Positions 25,681 through 34,875 of a stretch of 64,000 nucleotides of DNA are shown here, piece by piece. The position numbers and the translations under genes were made by a program. The notes beneath the pieces are model-generated. The model worked only from the letters and a program-made list of their open reading frames with translations, was not told the origin of the DNA and searched no databases. The stretch is from Haloplanus sp. XH21 (lineage in GTDB: Archaea > Halobacteriota > Halobacteria > Halobacteriales > Haloferacaceae), in NCBI RefSeq assembly GCF_023276355.1, contig NZ_JALLPL010000001.1, positions 868,001-932,000 on the forward strand, in the 5' to 3' direction. Position 1 is the stretch's first letter. The number at the start of each line of letters is the position of its first letter.

Positions 25681-25684
25681 GGAT

Positions 25685-26827
25685 ATGAGTTCGCGTGACG
25701 ACCGGCGCGACGTCATCGTCGTCGGTGTCGGCGGCATGGGTAGTGCGACGGCGTACCACCTCGCGCGCCGCGGGGTCGACGTGTTAGGGCTGGAGCGGTT
25801 CGACGTGCCCCACACCCAGGGCTCCTCGCACGGCGTCACCCGCATCATCCGGCGAGCGTACTACGAACACCCCTCCTACATCCCGCTCATCGAGCGGGCG
25901 TACGACCTCTGGGACGACCTGGCCGACGAGACGGGGCGGTCGGTCATCCACCGCACCGGCTCCGTCGACGCGGGTCCCGCCGACAACGTCGTCTTCGAGG
26001 GATCGCTTCGCTCCTGTGAGGAACACGACATCCCCCACGAGGTGTTGACGGGGGCGGAACTCAACGAGCGCTTCCCGGGCTACGACCTCCCGGCGGACTA
26101 CCGCGCGCTCTACCAGCCGGACGGCGGGTTCGTCGTGCCGGAGCAGTCCATCATCGGCCACACGGAGGAGGCCCAGGCCGCCGGCGCCGAGATTCACGCC
26201 CGCGAGGGCGTCGACGACTGGGCGCCCACCCCCGACGGCGGCGTTCGGGTCTGGACCGACAGGGACACCTACGAGGCCGACCGGCTCGTGCTCGCGGCGG
26301 GCGCGTGGAACTACAAGCTTGCCGACGCGCTCTCCGGCCTGGCGACTCCCGAGCGACAGGTGCTCGCCTGGTTCCAGCCCGAGACGCCGTCGCTGTTCGG
26401 CCCCGACGAACTCCCCGTCTGGAACATCGCCGTCCCCGAGGGGCGGTTCTACGGCCTCCCCATCTACGACGTGCCCGGGTTCAAACTCGGGAAATACCAC
26501 CACCTCGACGAGGCGGTCGATCCGGACGACTACGACACCGAGCCACGGCCCGCCGACGAGGTGCTGCTCCGTGATTTCACCGAGAAATACTTCCCCGATG
26601 CCGCCGGGCCGACGATGCGGCTCGCCACCTGCATGTTCACCAACTCCCCCGACGAGCATTTTATCCTCGATACGCTCCCGGATCATCCCCAGGTGGCCGT
26701 CGGCGCGGGCTTCTCGGGCCACGGCTTCAAGTTCGCCCCCGTCATCGGCGAGATACTCGCGGATCTCGCGGTCGACGGCGAGACCGACCACCCTATCGAG
26801 ATGTTCCGTCTCGACCGGTTCGCCTGA
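25685..26827 (+). CDS. Monomeric sarcosine oxidase / N-methyl amino acid oxidase-like flavoprotein
   Basis: A 380-residue DAO-family FAD enzyme. The dinucleotide-binding motif VGVGGMGSATAYHLARRG is at residues about 12-29. GSSHGVTRIIRRAYYEHP is the MSOX/SolA signature. Cys316 in CMFTNSPDEHFILD matches Cys315 of monomeric sarcosine oxidase, which binds FAD covalently. It should oxidise an N-methyl group (sarcosine to glycine) with oxygen, giving formaldehyde and hydrogen peroxide. It is divergent from the DmdA-like gene and followed by the dimethylglycine-dehydrogenase-like gene, so it fits the last step of betaine demethylation. Confidence 0.87.
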   Translation: MSSRDDRRDVIVVGVGGMGSATAYHLARRGVDVLGLERFDVPHTQGSSHGVTRIIRRAYYEHPSYIPLIERAYDLWDDLADETGRSVIHRTGSVDAGPADNVVFEGSLRSCEEHDIPHEVLTGAELNERFPGYDLPADYRALYQPDGGFVVPEQSIIGHTEEAQAAGAEIHAREGVDDWAPTPDGGVRVWTDRDTYEADRLVLAAGAWNYKLADALSGLATPERQVLAWFQPETPSLFGPDELPVWNIAVPEGRFYGLPIYDVPGFKLGKYHHLDEAVDPDDYDTEPRPADEVLLRDFTEKYFPDAAGPTMRLATCMFTNSPDEHFILDTLPDHPQVAVGAGFSGHGFKFAPVIGEILADLAVDGETDHPIEMFRLDRFA

Positions 26828-26920
26828 CCGCCGTGGCGTCGACGGCGACGCCGAAGTTAAAGGCCGCAGGTGAACAACCCGGAATCTTTTGCTGTATTCG
26901 AGTAGATACCCGTGCGTTCC

Positions 26921-29416
26921 ATGAGTGCGGATGACACACTTCCGGGGAGCGCGGGAACCGTCGTCGTTGGAGCGGGTTGTGTCGGCTGCAGCGCCGCCTA
27001 CCATCTGAGCCAGCTGGGCCGCGAGGACGTGATCGTCCTCGACCGCGGGCCGCTGTTCGAAACCGGCGGCTCGACCTCGCACGCGCCAGGGCTCGTCTTC
27101 CAGACGACCGGCAACAAACTGATGTGCGACATGGCGGCCTACACGCGGGAACTGTACTCCGATCTCGACAGCTTCCGCCAGTCCGGCGGGATCGAAGTCG
27201 CCTACACCGAGGACCGGTGGGACTTCCTCAAGCGAAAGCGGGAGTGGGGGCGGGCCTACGGACTGGACGGCGGCGAACTCCTTTCCCCGGAGGCGGTCGC
27301 CGACCGCATTCCACAGGTCGACGCCGACGTCATCCACGGCGGCTACTACCTCCCGACCGACGGGAAGGCCCACGCCGTCGACGCCTCCGCGACGATGGCC
27401 GACCGCGCCCGGGACCAGGGCGTCGAGTTCTACGGAAACACGTGGGTCGACGACGTCGAAACCGCCGACGGAGAGGTGCAGGCCGTCGTCACCGACCGCG
27501 GCCGCATCGAGGCCGACGAGGTGCTTCTGGCGACCAACATCTGGGGCCCGCTGTTCGGCGAGATGGTCGACATCGACGTGCCCCTGGTGCCCTGTGCCCA
27601 TCAGTATCTCGTCAGCGACGACCTCGACGAACTGCGGGGCGCCGACCGCGAGATCGAACAACCCATCCTCCGCCACCAGGACTACTCGCTGTACTTCCGC
27701 CAGCACGGCGACGCCTACGGCATCGGCTCGTACAACCACGAACCCCTGCTGGTCGATCCGGAGGACATCTACGGGCCGGAGCAACTCGCGGATCTCGGCC
27801 TCGAATACCCCTCCCTCCGGGAGTTCACGGCGGAGCATTTCTACGAGCACACCCATCCCGACCACGACAAGGCGCCCTACGACGCGGCGTGTGAACTCGT
27901 CCCCGCCTTCGAGGACGCGTCCTTCGAGTCGGCCATCAACGGGATGTTCTGTTTCACTCCCGACGGGATGCCGATCCTCGGGGAGACCGAGGACATCGAC
28001 GGGCTCTGGTGGTCGCTCGCCATCTGGGTGACCCAGTCCGGCGGCGCGGGCAACATCATCGCCGAGTGGATGGAGAACGGCGTCCCCCGCCTCGACGGCG
28101 AGCGAGTCGACGTCTCCGGCGCCCACATCTCCCGGTTCCAGGACCACACCGGCTCCCGCGAGTTCACGTACGGCCGCGGCGCCCAGCAGTACCAGGAGGT
28201 GTACCAGCTGATCCATCCGCGCCAGCAGCCGACCGACCAGCGCGAACTCCGGCAGAGCCCCTTCCACCACCGGACGTCGGCCCTCGACGCCGAGTTTTAC
28301 GAGAGCGACGGGTGGGAGGTGCCCCAGTGGTACGGGGTCAACGAGGAGCGGGTCGACGAGTACGATATTCCCGACCGGCCGGGCTGGCTCGGCCGCCACT
28401 GGTCGAAGGCGCAGGCGGTCGAACACCACGCCGTCCGCGAGGACGTGGCGATGGTCGACATGACGACCTTCACCGGCATCGAGGTGACCGGCTCCGGGGT
28501 GCCGGCGTTCCTGCAGGGCCTCCTCACCAACGACGTGGACATCGACGTCGGCCGGATGACGTACACGACGATGCTCAACGAGGACGGCGGCGTGCTCGCC
28601 GACCTGACCGTCTCGCGCCTCGGCCCGGACCGATACATGCTGTTCACGGGCGGCGGCTCCTCGGCGACGCTCCACTCGCGGTGGATCCGCGACCACGCGC
28701 CAGCCGACGTGACCGTCACCGTCCACGATTCGAGCCTCGCCGGCGTGGGCGTGTTCGGCCCCGACTCGCGGGCCGTGCTGGAGCCGCTCGTCGAGACCGA
28801 CCTCTCGAACGACGCGTTCCCCTTCTACTCCGTCGAGGAGACGTACCTCGACGGGATTCCCGTGACGATGCTGCGCCTCTCCTACGCCGGCGAACTCGGC
28901 TGGGAACTCTACACGCCCATGGAGTACGGCACCCGCCTCTGGGACACGGTGTGGGAGGCCGGCCAGGAGGAGGACATCGTCCCGATGGGGTGGGCGGCGC
29001 TCGACTCGACCAGCCTGGAGAAAGGGTATCGCCTCTGGGGGGCGGATCTCACGCCCGAACACACGCCGTTCGAGGCGAACCTCGGGTTCGCGGTCGACCT
29101 CGACACCGACTTCGTCGGCAAGGACGCACTCGGCGACGGAGACCCCGATCAGCGTCTCGTTCCGCTGACCCTCGACGAGCAGGGGGCGATCGTCGACGCC
29201 GGCAGACCCGTCACCGACGGTGACGACGTGCTCGGCTACACCGCGCGCGCGGACTACGGCTACACCGTCGACGCCGGTATCGCCTACGCGTACCTGCCGA
29301 CGGCGTACGCCGACGCCGGCCAGCCACTCGCCGTCGAATACGAGAACCAGCGGTTCGACGCCACCGTGCGCGAGGAACCACTGTTCGACCCCGAACGGGA
29401 GAAACTCCTCCGATGA
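26921..29416 (+). CDS. Dimethylglycine/sarcosine dehydrogenase-like FAD plus GcvT protein
   Basis: An 831-residue two-part enzyme. The N-terminal DAO domain has GAGCVGCSAAYHLS (residues 17-30) and GSTSHAPGLVFQ, where His54 matches the covalent FAD histidine of dimethylglycine dehydrogenase. An FAO-type linker domain follows, then an aminomethyltransferase (GCV_T and GCV_T_C) domain from about residue 440 (GIEVTGSGVPAFLQGLLTND, then YAGELGWELY and LDSTSLEKGYRLWG). It should oxidise dimethylglycine to sarcosine and pass the carbon to THF as methylene-THF. The ATG at 26921 is chosen over a GTG at 26912 because it begins close to the FAD motif. Confidence 0.88.
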   Translation: MSADDTLPGSAGTVVVGAGCVGCSAAYHLSQLGREDVIVLDRGPLFETGGSTSHAPGLVFQTTGNKLMCDMAAYTRELYSDLDSFRQSGGIEVAYTEDRWDFLKRKREWGRAYGLDGGELLSPEAVADRIPQVDADVIHGGYYLPTDGKAHAVDASATMADRARDQGVEFYGNTWVDDVETADGEVQAVVTDRGRIEADEVLLATNIWGPLFGEMVDIDVPLVPCAHQYLVSDDLDELRGADREIEQPILRHQDYSLYFRQHGDAYGIGSYNHEPLLVDPEDIYGPEQLADLGLEYPSLREFTAEHFYEHTHPDHDKAPYDAACELVPAFEDASFESAINGMFCFTPDGMPILGETEDIDGLWWSLAIWVTQSGGAGNIIAEWMENGVPRLDGERVDVSGAHISRFQDHTGSREFTYGRGAQQYQEVYQLIHPRQQPTDQRELRQSPFHHRTSALDAEFYESDGWEVPQWYGVNEERVDEYDIPDRPGWLGRHWSKAQAVEHHAVREDVAMVDMTTFTGIEVTGSGVPAFLQGLLTNDVDIDVGRMTYTTMLNEDGGVLADLTVSRLGPDRYMLFTGGGSSATLHSRWIRDHAPADVTVTVHDSSLAGVGVFGPDSRAVLEPLVETDLSNDAFPFYSVEETYLDGIPVTMLRLSYAGELGWELYTPMEYGTRLWDTVWEAGQEEDIVPMGWAALDSTSLEKGYRLWGADLTPEHTPFEANLGFAVDLDTDFVGKDALGDGDPDQRLVPLTLDEQGAIVDAGRPVTDGDDVLGYTARADYGYTVDAGIAYAYLPTAYADAGQPLAVEYENQRFDATVREEPLFDPEREKLLR

Positions 29417-29647
29417 TGCCCGTATCGTCCCGGACACACCCGTCAGAACGCCAAGGCTTATTTGGTACAACGAATAGCACAGTGTGTGGATCTCCCGTGG
29501 CGGACGGTATCAGCACTCACACCAAGGCGGTACTGTACCGCCGCCGGCGCGTGCGGGAGGAGCGCACAGGACGACAGACCACGCGAATCGACACACGACA
29601 TATGAACGACCTACGACGATCGACCGGGGCTAGCCGGGGGGAATCGC
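29417..29647 (+). promoter_or_regulatory. Promoter and structured leader of the BCCT transporter
   Basis: GGCTTATTTGG at 29455-29465 is a likely TATA box, so transcription would start near 29488 and leave a leader of about 160 bases. Inside it lies the perfect palindrome GGCGGTACTGTACCGCC (29526-29542, 8-bp arms around one base). An open frame crossing the region shows no protein-like sequence. Confidence 0.45.
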
Positions 29648-31504
29648 ATGACTGATTCGGACGACTCGACCGGGAAGATGTCCGACGGCCTCCAGGTGGA
29701 GCTGTTCCATCCGGAGTCGGACCGCGAGCCCGGTGACACCAACATTCAGGCACTCGGATTCGACATCCATCCGGTCGTCTTCCCCGTGGCGTTGGTGCTC
29801 GTCGTACTGTTTATCGTACTCACCGTTTTCTTCCGAACGGTCGCGCAGGCGCTCGGATGGACGATGGTCGTCACTCAGCAGACGGCACGGGAGAACGGCT
29901 GGGAGGTCCTTCGCCAGGTCCAGGATGGCGTCGTCGTGCATCAGACCGCCGGCGACGCGTACACCGTCATTTTCAATTTCATCGGCGCCAACTTCGGCTG
30001 GTTCTACCTGCTGGCGGTGAACATCTTCATCGCTACGCTGCTGTTTTTCGCCTTCAGCAAGTACGGCAAGATTCGGATCGGCGGCGTCGGGGCGGAGAAG
30101 GAGTTCAGCGACTTCGCGTGGATGGCGATGCTGTTCAGCGCCGGCATGGGAATCGGTCTCATGTTCTTCAGCGTCTCCGAACCGCTGTACTACTTCCAGA
30201 GCGTCCCCGGTTTCTTCAGCGCCGAAGGCGGGACGGGCGCGGCGGCCTCCGCCGCGATGGCACAGACGTTCTTCCACTGGGGCTTCCACCCGTGGGCCAT
30301 CTACGGCCTCGTCGGCCTCGGCCTCGCGTTCTTCTCGTTTAACCGCGGCCTGCCGCTCACCTTCCGGTCCATCTTCTGGCCGCTTCTCGGCGAGCGGATC
30401 TACGGCTGGCCGGGGCACGTCATCGACCTCGTGACGGTGTTCGCGACCCTGTTCGGTCTGGCGACATCGCTCGGTCTCGGCGTCGCGCAGGTGAATACCG
30501 GGCTGTCGTACGTGGGCGGTGACCTCCTCGGTCTCGTCTCCATTCCGACGAACACGTTCGTGCAGATCCTGCTCATCGCGGGCATCACCGGCATCGCCAC
30601 CCTGTCCGTCGCGGCCGGTCTCGACGGCGGCGTCAAGCGCCTGAGCACGCTCAATCTCTACTTGATGTTCGCGCTGCTCGGGTTCCTGCTCATCGTCGGC
30701 CCGACGGTGTACATCCTCGGCGCGTGGGTCGAGGGGCTCGGGGCGTACTTCGGCAGCATCATCGAACTCGCCTTCTTCCGCGGCACGCTGGCCGAGGGCG
30801 GGTCGACCGTCACCGCCTGGACCGTCTTCTACTGGGGGTGGTGGATCGCGTGGTCGCCCTTTGTGGGGATGTTCATCGCCCGCATCTCGAAAGGACGGAC
30901 CGTTCGGGAGTTCGTTCTGGGCGTGCTCGTGTTGCCGGCGATGTTCTCGACCATCTGGCTCGCCACGTTCGGCGGGAGTGCCCTGTACAACTCGCTCGTG
31001 GGCAACGGAGCGGCCCTGGCCACGTACAATGATGTCGGCCAGACCGTCGCCATGTTCGCCATGCTCGAGCAGTTCCCGCTCGGGGCGCTGTCGGGTATCC
31101 TGGCGACGATACTCGTGGTCACGTTTTTCGTCACGTCCTCCGACTCGGGATCCCTGGTGGTTGACCATCTGACCTCCGGTGGCAAACACGACGTGCCGAA
31201 AGTCCAGCGCGTCTTCTGGGCGATCATCGAAGGGGTCGTCGCCGCAACCCTCCTGTGGGGTGGCGGACTCGGCGCCCTGCAGACGGCCGTGATCACGACC
31301 GGACTCCCCTTCGCAGTTATCCTCTGTCTGATGTGTTACACCGTCTATCTCGGCCTCAGCCACGAGTACCAGATCCTCGAATCCGAGGAGTTCCGGGACC
31401 GCATCGCGAAGATATCCGAACAGGAGGACGTGGACGTGGTGACCTCCGGCGACGAGATGGTTACTGACATTCGGGAGGAGAGTGAATCGAGTCCGAGCGA
31501 CTGA
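29648..31504 (+). CDS. BCCT-family betaine/carnitine/choline (or DMSP) transporter
   Basis: A 618-residue protein with about twelve transmembrane helices. It carries the BCCT glycine stretch GMGIGLMFFSVSEP, whose GMGIG form goes with Na+ coupling as in BetP, and the aromatic box FYWGWWIAWSPFVGMF of the substrate-binding helix. FFHWGFHPWAIYG is a further hallmark. A hydrophilic acidic N-tail (about 40 residues) and C-tail (about 60) flank the core; in BetP such tails sense osmotic stress. It lies directly downstream of demethylation genes, so it probably imports their substrate: glycine betaine, and possibly DMSP, choline or carnitine. Confidence 0.92.
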   Translation: MTDSDDSTGKMSDGLQVELFHPESDREPGDTNIQALGFDIHPVVFPVALVLVVLFIVLTVFFRTVAQALGWTMVVTQQTARENGWEVLRQVQDGVVVHQTAGDAYTVIFNFIGANFGWFYLLAVNIFIATLLFFAFSKYGKIRIGGVGAEKEFSDFAWMAMLFSAGMGIGLMFFSVSEPLYYFQSVPGFFSAEGGTGAAASAAMAQTFFHWGFHPWAIYGLVGLGLAFFSFNRGLPLTFRSIFWPLLGERIYGWPGHVIDLVTVFATLFGLATSLGLGVAQVNTGLSYVGGDLLGLVSIPTNTFVQILLIAGITGIATLSVAAGLDGGVKRLSTLNLYLMFALLGFLLIVGPTVYILGAWVEGLGAYFGSIIELAFFRGTLAEGGSTVTAWTVFYWGWWIAWSPFVGMFIARISKGRTVREFVLGVLVLPAMFSTIWLATFGGSALYNSLVGNGAALATYNDVGQTVAMFAMLEQFPLGALSGILATILVVTFFVTSSDSGSLVVDHLTSGGKHDVPKVQRVFWAIIEGVVAATLLWGGGLGALQTAVITTGLPFAVILCLMCYTVYLGLSHEYQILESEEFRDRIAKISEQEDVDVVTSGDEMVTDIREESESSPSD

Positions 31505-31606
31505 CCTCCTCCACCCGGCTCGCTGCTTCGACGCCACGGTTTGGGACGCGATTCATTTCGCTTCCCGCGCTACAGCGCGTCTGCTTGCCCCCGCATCCGT
31601 TCGGCG

Positions 31607-32035
31607 ATGTCTGAGCCATCACACCGCGTGCGAGCCGCCGTCGCGACCCTGTTCGGAGCGCGCAGGTCGGCGATGGCGACGCTCGCGGCGCCGCTTCGGG
31701 CGGACTCCGACATGGATCTCAGCCTCTCGATTCCCGAGGCCCAGACGACGACCGTCAAAGGCGACGTGGGGTGGACGAGTCGCCCGCCGGCTCGGGTTCG
31801 CTGCCCCCGCTGCGGCGACGAAATCTCCCAGACGGTTCGTGCCCCGATCGACTGCCCCGGTTGTCGTCTCAAGCGACCTGCCGAGGCGTTCCCCGACTTC
31901 GAACTGCTCGCCATGCGCTGTCCGGTCTGTGGGTGTGATATGGCGTTTGGGCGGCGACATCCGAACGTCATCGCTGTCCCGGAGTACGCCACCTGCCGGC
32001 AGTGTCAGTACCACTGGGAACTCGAACACTTCTAA
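31607..32035 (+). CDS. Double zinc-ribbon protein
   Basis: A protein of about 142 residues with two pairs of metal-binding knuckles: CPRCGDE and CPGCR, then CPVCGCD and CRQCQ near the C-terminus. Such small zinc ribbons are common in haloarchaea and are of unknown role. The start is uncertain: ATG codons at 31673 and 31712 are also in frame, and the first 35 residues are unusually basic, so the true protein may begin at one of these. Confidence 0.6.
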   Translation: MSEPSHRVRAAVATLFGARRSAMATLAAPLRADSDMDLSLSIPEAQTTTVKGDVGWTSRPPARVRCPRCGDEISQTVRAPIDCPGCRLKRPAEAFPDFELLAMRCPVCGCDMAFGRRHPNVIAVPEYATCRQCQYHWELEHF

Positions 32036-32052
32036 CGCGACAACGATCCGTC

Positions 32053-32493
32053 TCAGTCCACTTCCGAGAGTCGCACCGTCGTCACGGGGACGTTCGCCGT
32101 CCGCACCACTTTCTCGGCGGTCGTTCCGAGCAGTCCGCCGACCTTGCCGCGGTAGCCGGTGCCCATCACGATGAGATCGGCTTCGATATCGTCGGCGTAG
32201 TCCACGATTCCCTCGTGAACCGATCCGCTGGTTATCTCGGTGACAGCCTCGACGCCGGCGTCGGCCGCCATCTCCGCAACCTCCGCCGTGACCTCCTCGC
32301 CGTACTCGCGGTACTCCTCGCGCACCTCGTCCTCGTCCTCCCAGATGTACACGGTCCGTGGCGCACCGGGGAGCTTGACGACGTAGAGCGCGTGTACCGT
32401 CGCACCGACGGCCGCCGCGAGCTGAATGCCGTGTTCGGCCGCCTTTCGGGCCTCTTTGCTCCCGTCGGTCGGAATCAGAATCGTGTCGTACAT
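32053..32493 (-). CDS. UspA-family universal stress protein
   Basis: A 146-residue single Usp domain: MYDTILIPTDGSKEARKAAE at the start, and the ATP-binding motif GTGYRGKVGGLLGTTAEKVV near the end (GxGxxGx8-9GS/T). The core DLIVMG is present. It is probably an ATP-binding stress regulator in the cytoplasm. A TATA-like box ACTTATTTGC lies about 38-46 bases upstream. It lies between two plus-strand genes and is transcribed alone. Confidence 0.9.
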   Translation of the reverse strand: MYDTILIPTDGSKEARKAAEHGIQLAAAVGATVHALYVVKLPGAPRTVYIWEDEDEVREEYREYGEEVTAEVAEMAADAGVEAVTEITSGSVHEGIVDYADDIEADLIVMGTGYRGKVGGLLGTTAEKVVRTANVPVTTVRLSEVD

Positions 32494-32683
32494 CTATCTG
32501 TTCACTGGATCGGGGTTCTCCGGTCAAGCGCAAATAAGTTGGGGAAACCGCGCATTCGGGCTCCTCGACCGTATCGCTCACACTGCGTTCTCGATCGGTC
32601 GCGTCCCCATCTTCCTCGATCGGATGGGTCGATACGCGCCATCGAGCCAAGGCTTAACCGCTCGGTGGCCAATGCTACGCCGA

Positions 32684-34243
32684 ATGGCCTCCGACTGGTT
32701 CGACCGGCGGCCGACAGCGCCCGGCGTTGCCGTGTTCGTCTCCGGCGTGGCCAGCATGGGGCTGGAGATCCTCGCCGGCCGAATCGTCGCCCCGCAGTTC
32801 GGGAGCAGCATCTACACTTGGGGGAGCATCATCGCCGTCTTCCTCGCCGCCCTGAGCCTCGGCTACCACCTCGGCGGACAGCGCGCGGCCCGCCGCGCCA
32901 GCGACGAACGACTGGCGTGGCTGTTGCTCGGCACCGCCGCCTACGTCGCCGTGGTGGTGTTCGCGACCGACACGCTGTTGGCCGCGGCGTCGGCGATACC
33001 GCTCCCGGGCCGGTTCGCGTCGCTGCCCGCCGTGACGCTGCTGTTCGGCCCACCGACCTACCTGCTCGGCTACGTCAGTCCCTACGCGGCGGAGCTGTCC
33101 GCAACGGAGGGGGTCGGCGCCGCTTCCGGCCACGTCTACGCCGTCGGCACCGTCGGGAGCATCATCGGCGCCTTTCTGACGACGTTCGTGCTGATCCCGG
33201 CGCTGCGCGTCGAGACCATCGGGGTCGGCTTCGGCCTCCTGCTCGTCGGCACGGCGCTCTGGCTCACGCGCCGGAGCGACCGCCATGAGCCGACCCTCGC
33301 GGGCGTGGTCGTCGCGCTCATGGTCGTCGGCGCCGGCGTCAGCGGCGCGGTCGGCGTCTCCGCTGGTGGTCCCGTGATCTACCAGACCCAGACGCCGTAC
33401 CAGGAACTCCGGGTCACGCAACTCGGCGACGTGCGCACCCTGTATCTCGACGGGCAGCCACACAGCGCGATGGACGTGAACGACCCCGACCGCCACGTCT
33501 TCGATTACACCCGCTATTTCCACCTGCCCTTGCTCATGACCGACGACGTTGACCGGGTGTTGTTCGTCGGCGGCGGCGGGTTCACCGGCCCGAAACATTT
33601 CGCGGAGGAGTACGACGTCACCGTCGATGTCGCCGAGATCGACCCCGAGGTGATCGCCACCGCGAAGCGCCACTTCGCGCTGGAGGAGTCCGAGAACCTG
33701 CGCGTCCACAACACCGGCGGGCGGCAGTTCCTCCAGGAGACCAACCACACGTACGACCTCATCGTCCTCGACGCCTACAAGAAGGACAAAGTTCCCTTCC
33801 AGTTGACGACCGTCGAGTTCATGCGCCTCGCCGGGGAGCGACTCGACGACGACGGCGTGCTGTTCGCCAACCTGATCTCGGCACCCAGCGGTCCCGCCTC
33901 GAAGTTCTACCGCGCCGAGTACAAGACCATGTCGCGGGTGTATCCGCAGGTGTACACGTTCGCCACTGCCGGGACGAACGCCGTCCAGAACGTGGAAGTC
34001 ATCGCCACCAAACGGGAGGATCGGCTCACGCCACGGACGTTACAGCGACGAAACGAACGCCGCGATATCGGGATCGACCTCTCTACGGAAGTCGACACCT
34101 ACCGCGATCCACCACCGACCGACGACGTGCCCCTGCTTCGGGACGAACGGGCGCCCGTCGACAGCCTCCTCAATCCGATGGTCGGGCGCCGATACGTCGT
34201 GCAACGAACCGTCGAGAACGGGACGGCGACGGCTACTGGCTGA
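32684..34243 (+). CDS. Membrane-fused spermidine-synthase-like methyltransferase-fold protein
   Basis: A protein of about 519 residues. The N-terminal half has seven or so hydrophobic helices (FVSGVASMGLEILAGRIVAP first). The C-terminal half is a spermidine-synthase/SAM-methyltransferase fold (VLFVGGGGFTGPKHFAEEY, then AEIDPEVIATAKRHF and DLIVLDAYKKDKVPFQL). The class is annotated as fused MFS/spermidine synthase; its substrate is not established. Whether it really makes polyamines is doubtful. The ATG at 32684 is chosen because a TTAA-type box lies about 30 bases upstream; 32672 and 32624 are alternatives. Confidence 0.78.
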   Translation: MASDWFDRRPTAPGVAVFVSGVASMGLEILAGRIVAPQFGSSIYTWGSIIAVFLAALSLGYHLGGQRAARRASDERLAWLLLGTAAYVAVVVFATDTLLAAASAIPLPGRFASLPAVTLLFGPPTYLLGYVSPYAAELSATEGVGAASGHVYAVGTVGSIIGAFLTTFVLIPALRVETIGVGFGLLLVGTALWLTRRSDRHEPTLAGVVVALMVVGAGVSGAVGVSAGGPVIYQTQTPYQELRVTQLGDVRTLYLDGQPHSAMDVNDPDRHVFDYTRYFHLPLLMTDDVDRVLFVGGGGFTGPKHFAEEYDVTVDVAEIDPEVIATAKRHFALEESENLRVHNTGGRQFLQETNHTYDLIVLDAYKKDKVPFQLTTVEFMRLAGERLDDDGVLFANLISAPSGPASKFYRAEYKTMSRVYPQVYTFATAGTNAVQNVEVIATKREDRLTPRTLQRRNERRDIGIDLSTEVDTYRDPPPTDDVPLLRDERAPVDSLLNPMVGRRYVVQRTVENGTATATG

Positions 34244-34308
34244 TCGTCGGGGTCACTACATTCGATTCTCTCCGATCAGCGCTCGCTATCGCGCTCGGAG
34301 TACGCCAC

Positions 34309-34314
34309 AAAAAA
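34309..34314 (-). terminator. Oligo-T terminator of the cold-shock gene
   Basis: Six T residues on the minus strand lie 42 bases past the stop of the cold-shock gene at 34356. Confidence 0.4.
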
Positions 34315-34355
34315 CGGAGTAACGCGGTGTCGCCGTCAGGCGACGGTGCGAAATA

Positions 34356-34550
34356 TTATACGCGAACGACGTTGGTCGCGCGCGGGCCCTTGGGGGCCTG
34401 TTCGATGTCGAATTCGATCTCGGTCCCTTCGGTCAGATCCTCGCCGCCAACGTCTTCCATGTGGAAGAAAACGTCGTCGTCAGCATCCTCAGTCTCGATG
34501 AAACCGTAGCCGCCTGTGTCGTTGAAGAAATCAACCTTACCGTTTGCCAT
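34356..34550 (-). CDS. cspA: Cold-shock-domain protein
   Basis: A 64-residue cold-shock domain, the usual length in haloarchaea. RNP1 is GYGFIE and RNP2 is VFFHM, the two RNA-binding motifs. The protein starts MANGKVDFFNDTGG and is acidic. It probably acts as a single-stranded RNA or DNA chaperone. A TATA-like box GGTTAAGG (minus strand CCTTAACC, 34577-34584) is about 30 bases upstream of the start. Confidence 0.92.
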   Translation of the reverse strand: MANGKVDFFNDTGGYGFIETEDADDDVFFHMEDVGGEDLTEGTEIEFDIEQAPKGPRATNVVRV

Positions 34551-34875
34551 TGCAATTCGATTGACGCCAAGTAGACGGTTAAGGATTCCTATTCGTCTTC
34601 AGATACGCGTGAATAGAAAACGAATATCCGCGATCAGAATTATTTTCTGTTCATTTGCACGAACCACGTCTTCTACCACAGATTTTTTTGGGATCTCTCC
34701 GATACGAGGGCGTCTTTCCGACGAGTCCGTTAACCTTCCTGGTGGGCCGCCGCTGTCGTGCGTTATCGGACTTCTCCTGTCGAATAGTTGGCCTCGGCAC
34801 CCACAATCTATCCATAGTGAATGTGTTTAGCGCGGCTATAGACGCCGCTCAATCCGTAATCCGTTCACTCTCTTG
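34551..34875. other. AT-rich intergenic region at the edge of the defence module
   Basis: No convincing gene. It holds the cold-shock promoter, a run of seven T residues at 34682-34688, the short direct repeat TGGCCTCGGCAC (34789-34800) and the inverted-repeat arm TCTATCCATA (34807-34816), whose partners lie near 38.4 kb. Confidence 0.5.

Noticed and set aside
25784-29470. A 1228-codon open frame on the minus strand opposite the sarcosine- and dimethylglycine-type genes
   Set aside because: It is antisense to two genes with clear family motifs; its translation is rich in Val, Arg and Gly with no recognisable domain, as expected of GC-rich shadow frames.
29413-29655. An 80-codon open frame before the BCCT gene
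   Set aside because: It crosses the promoter and a palindrome and has no protein-like features.
34682-34688. A seven-T run as a plus-strand terminator
   Set aside because: The nearest plus-strand gene ends over 400 bases upstream, so there is no transcript to assign it to.
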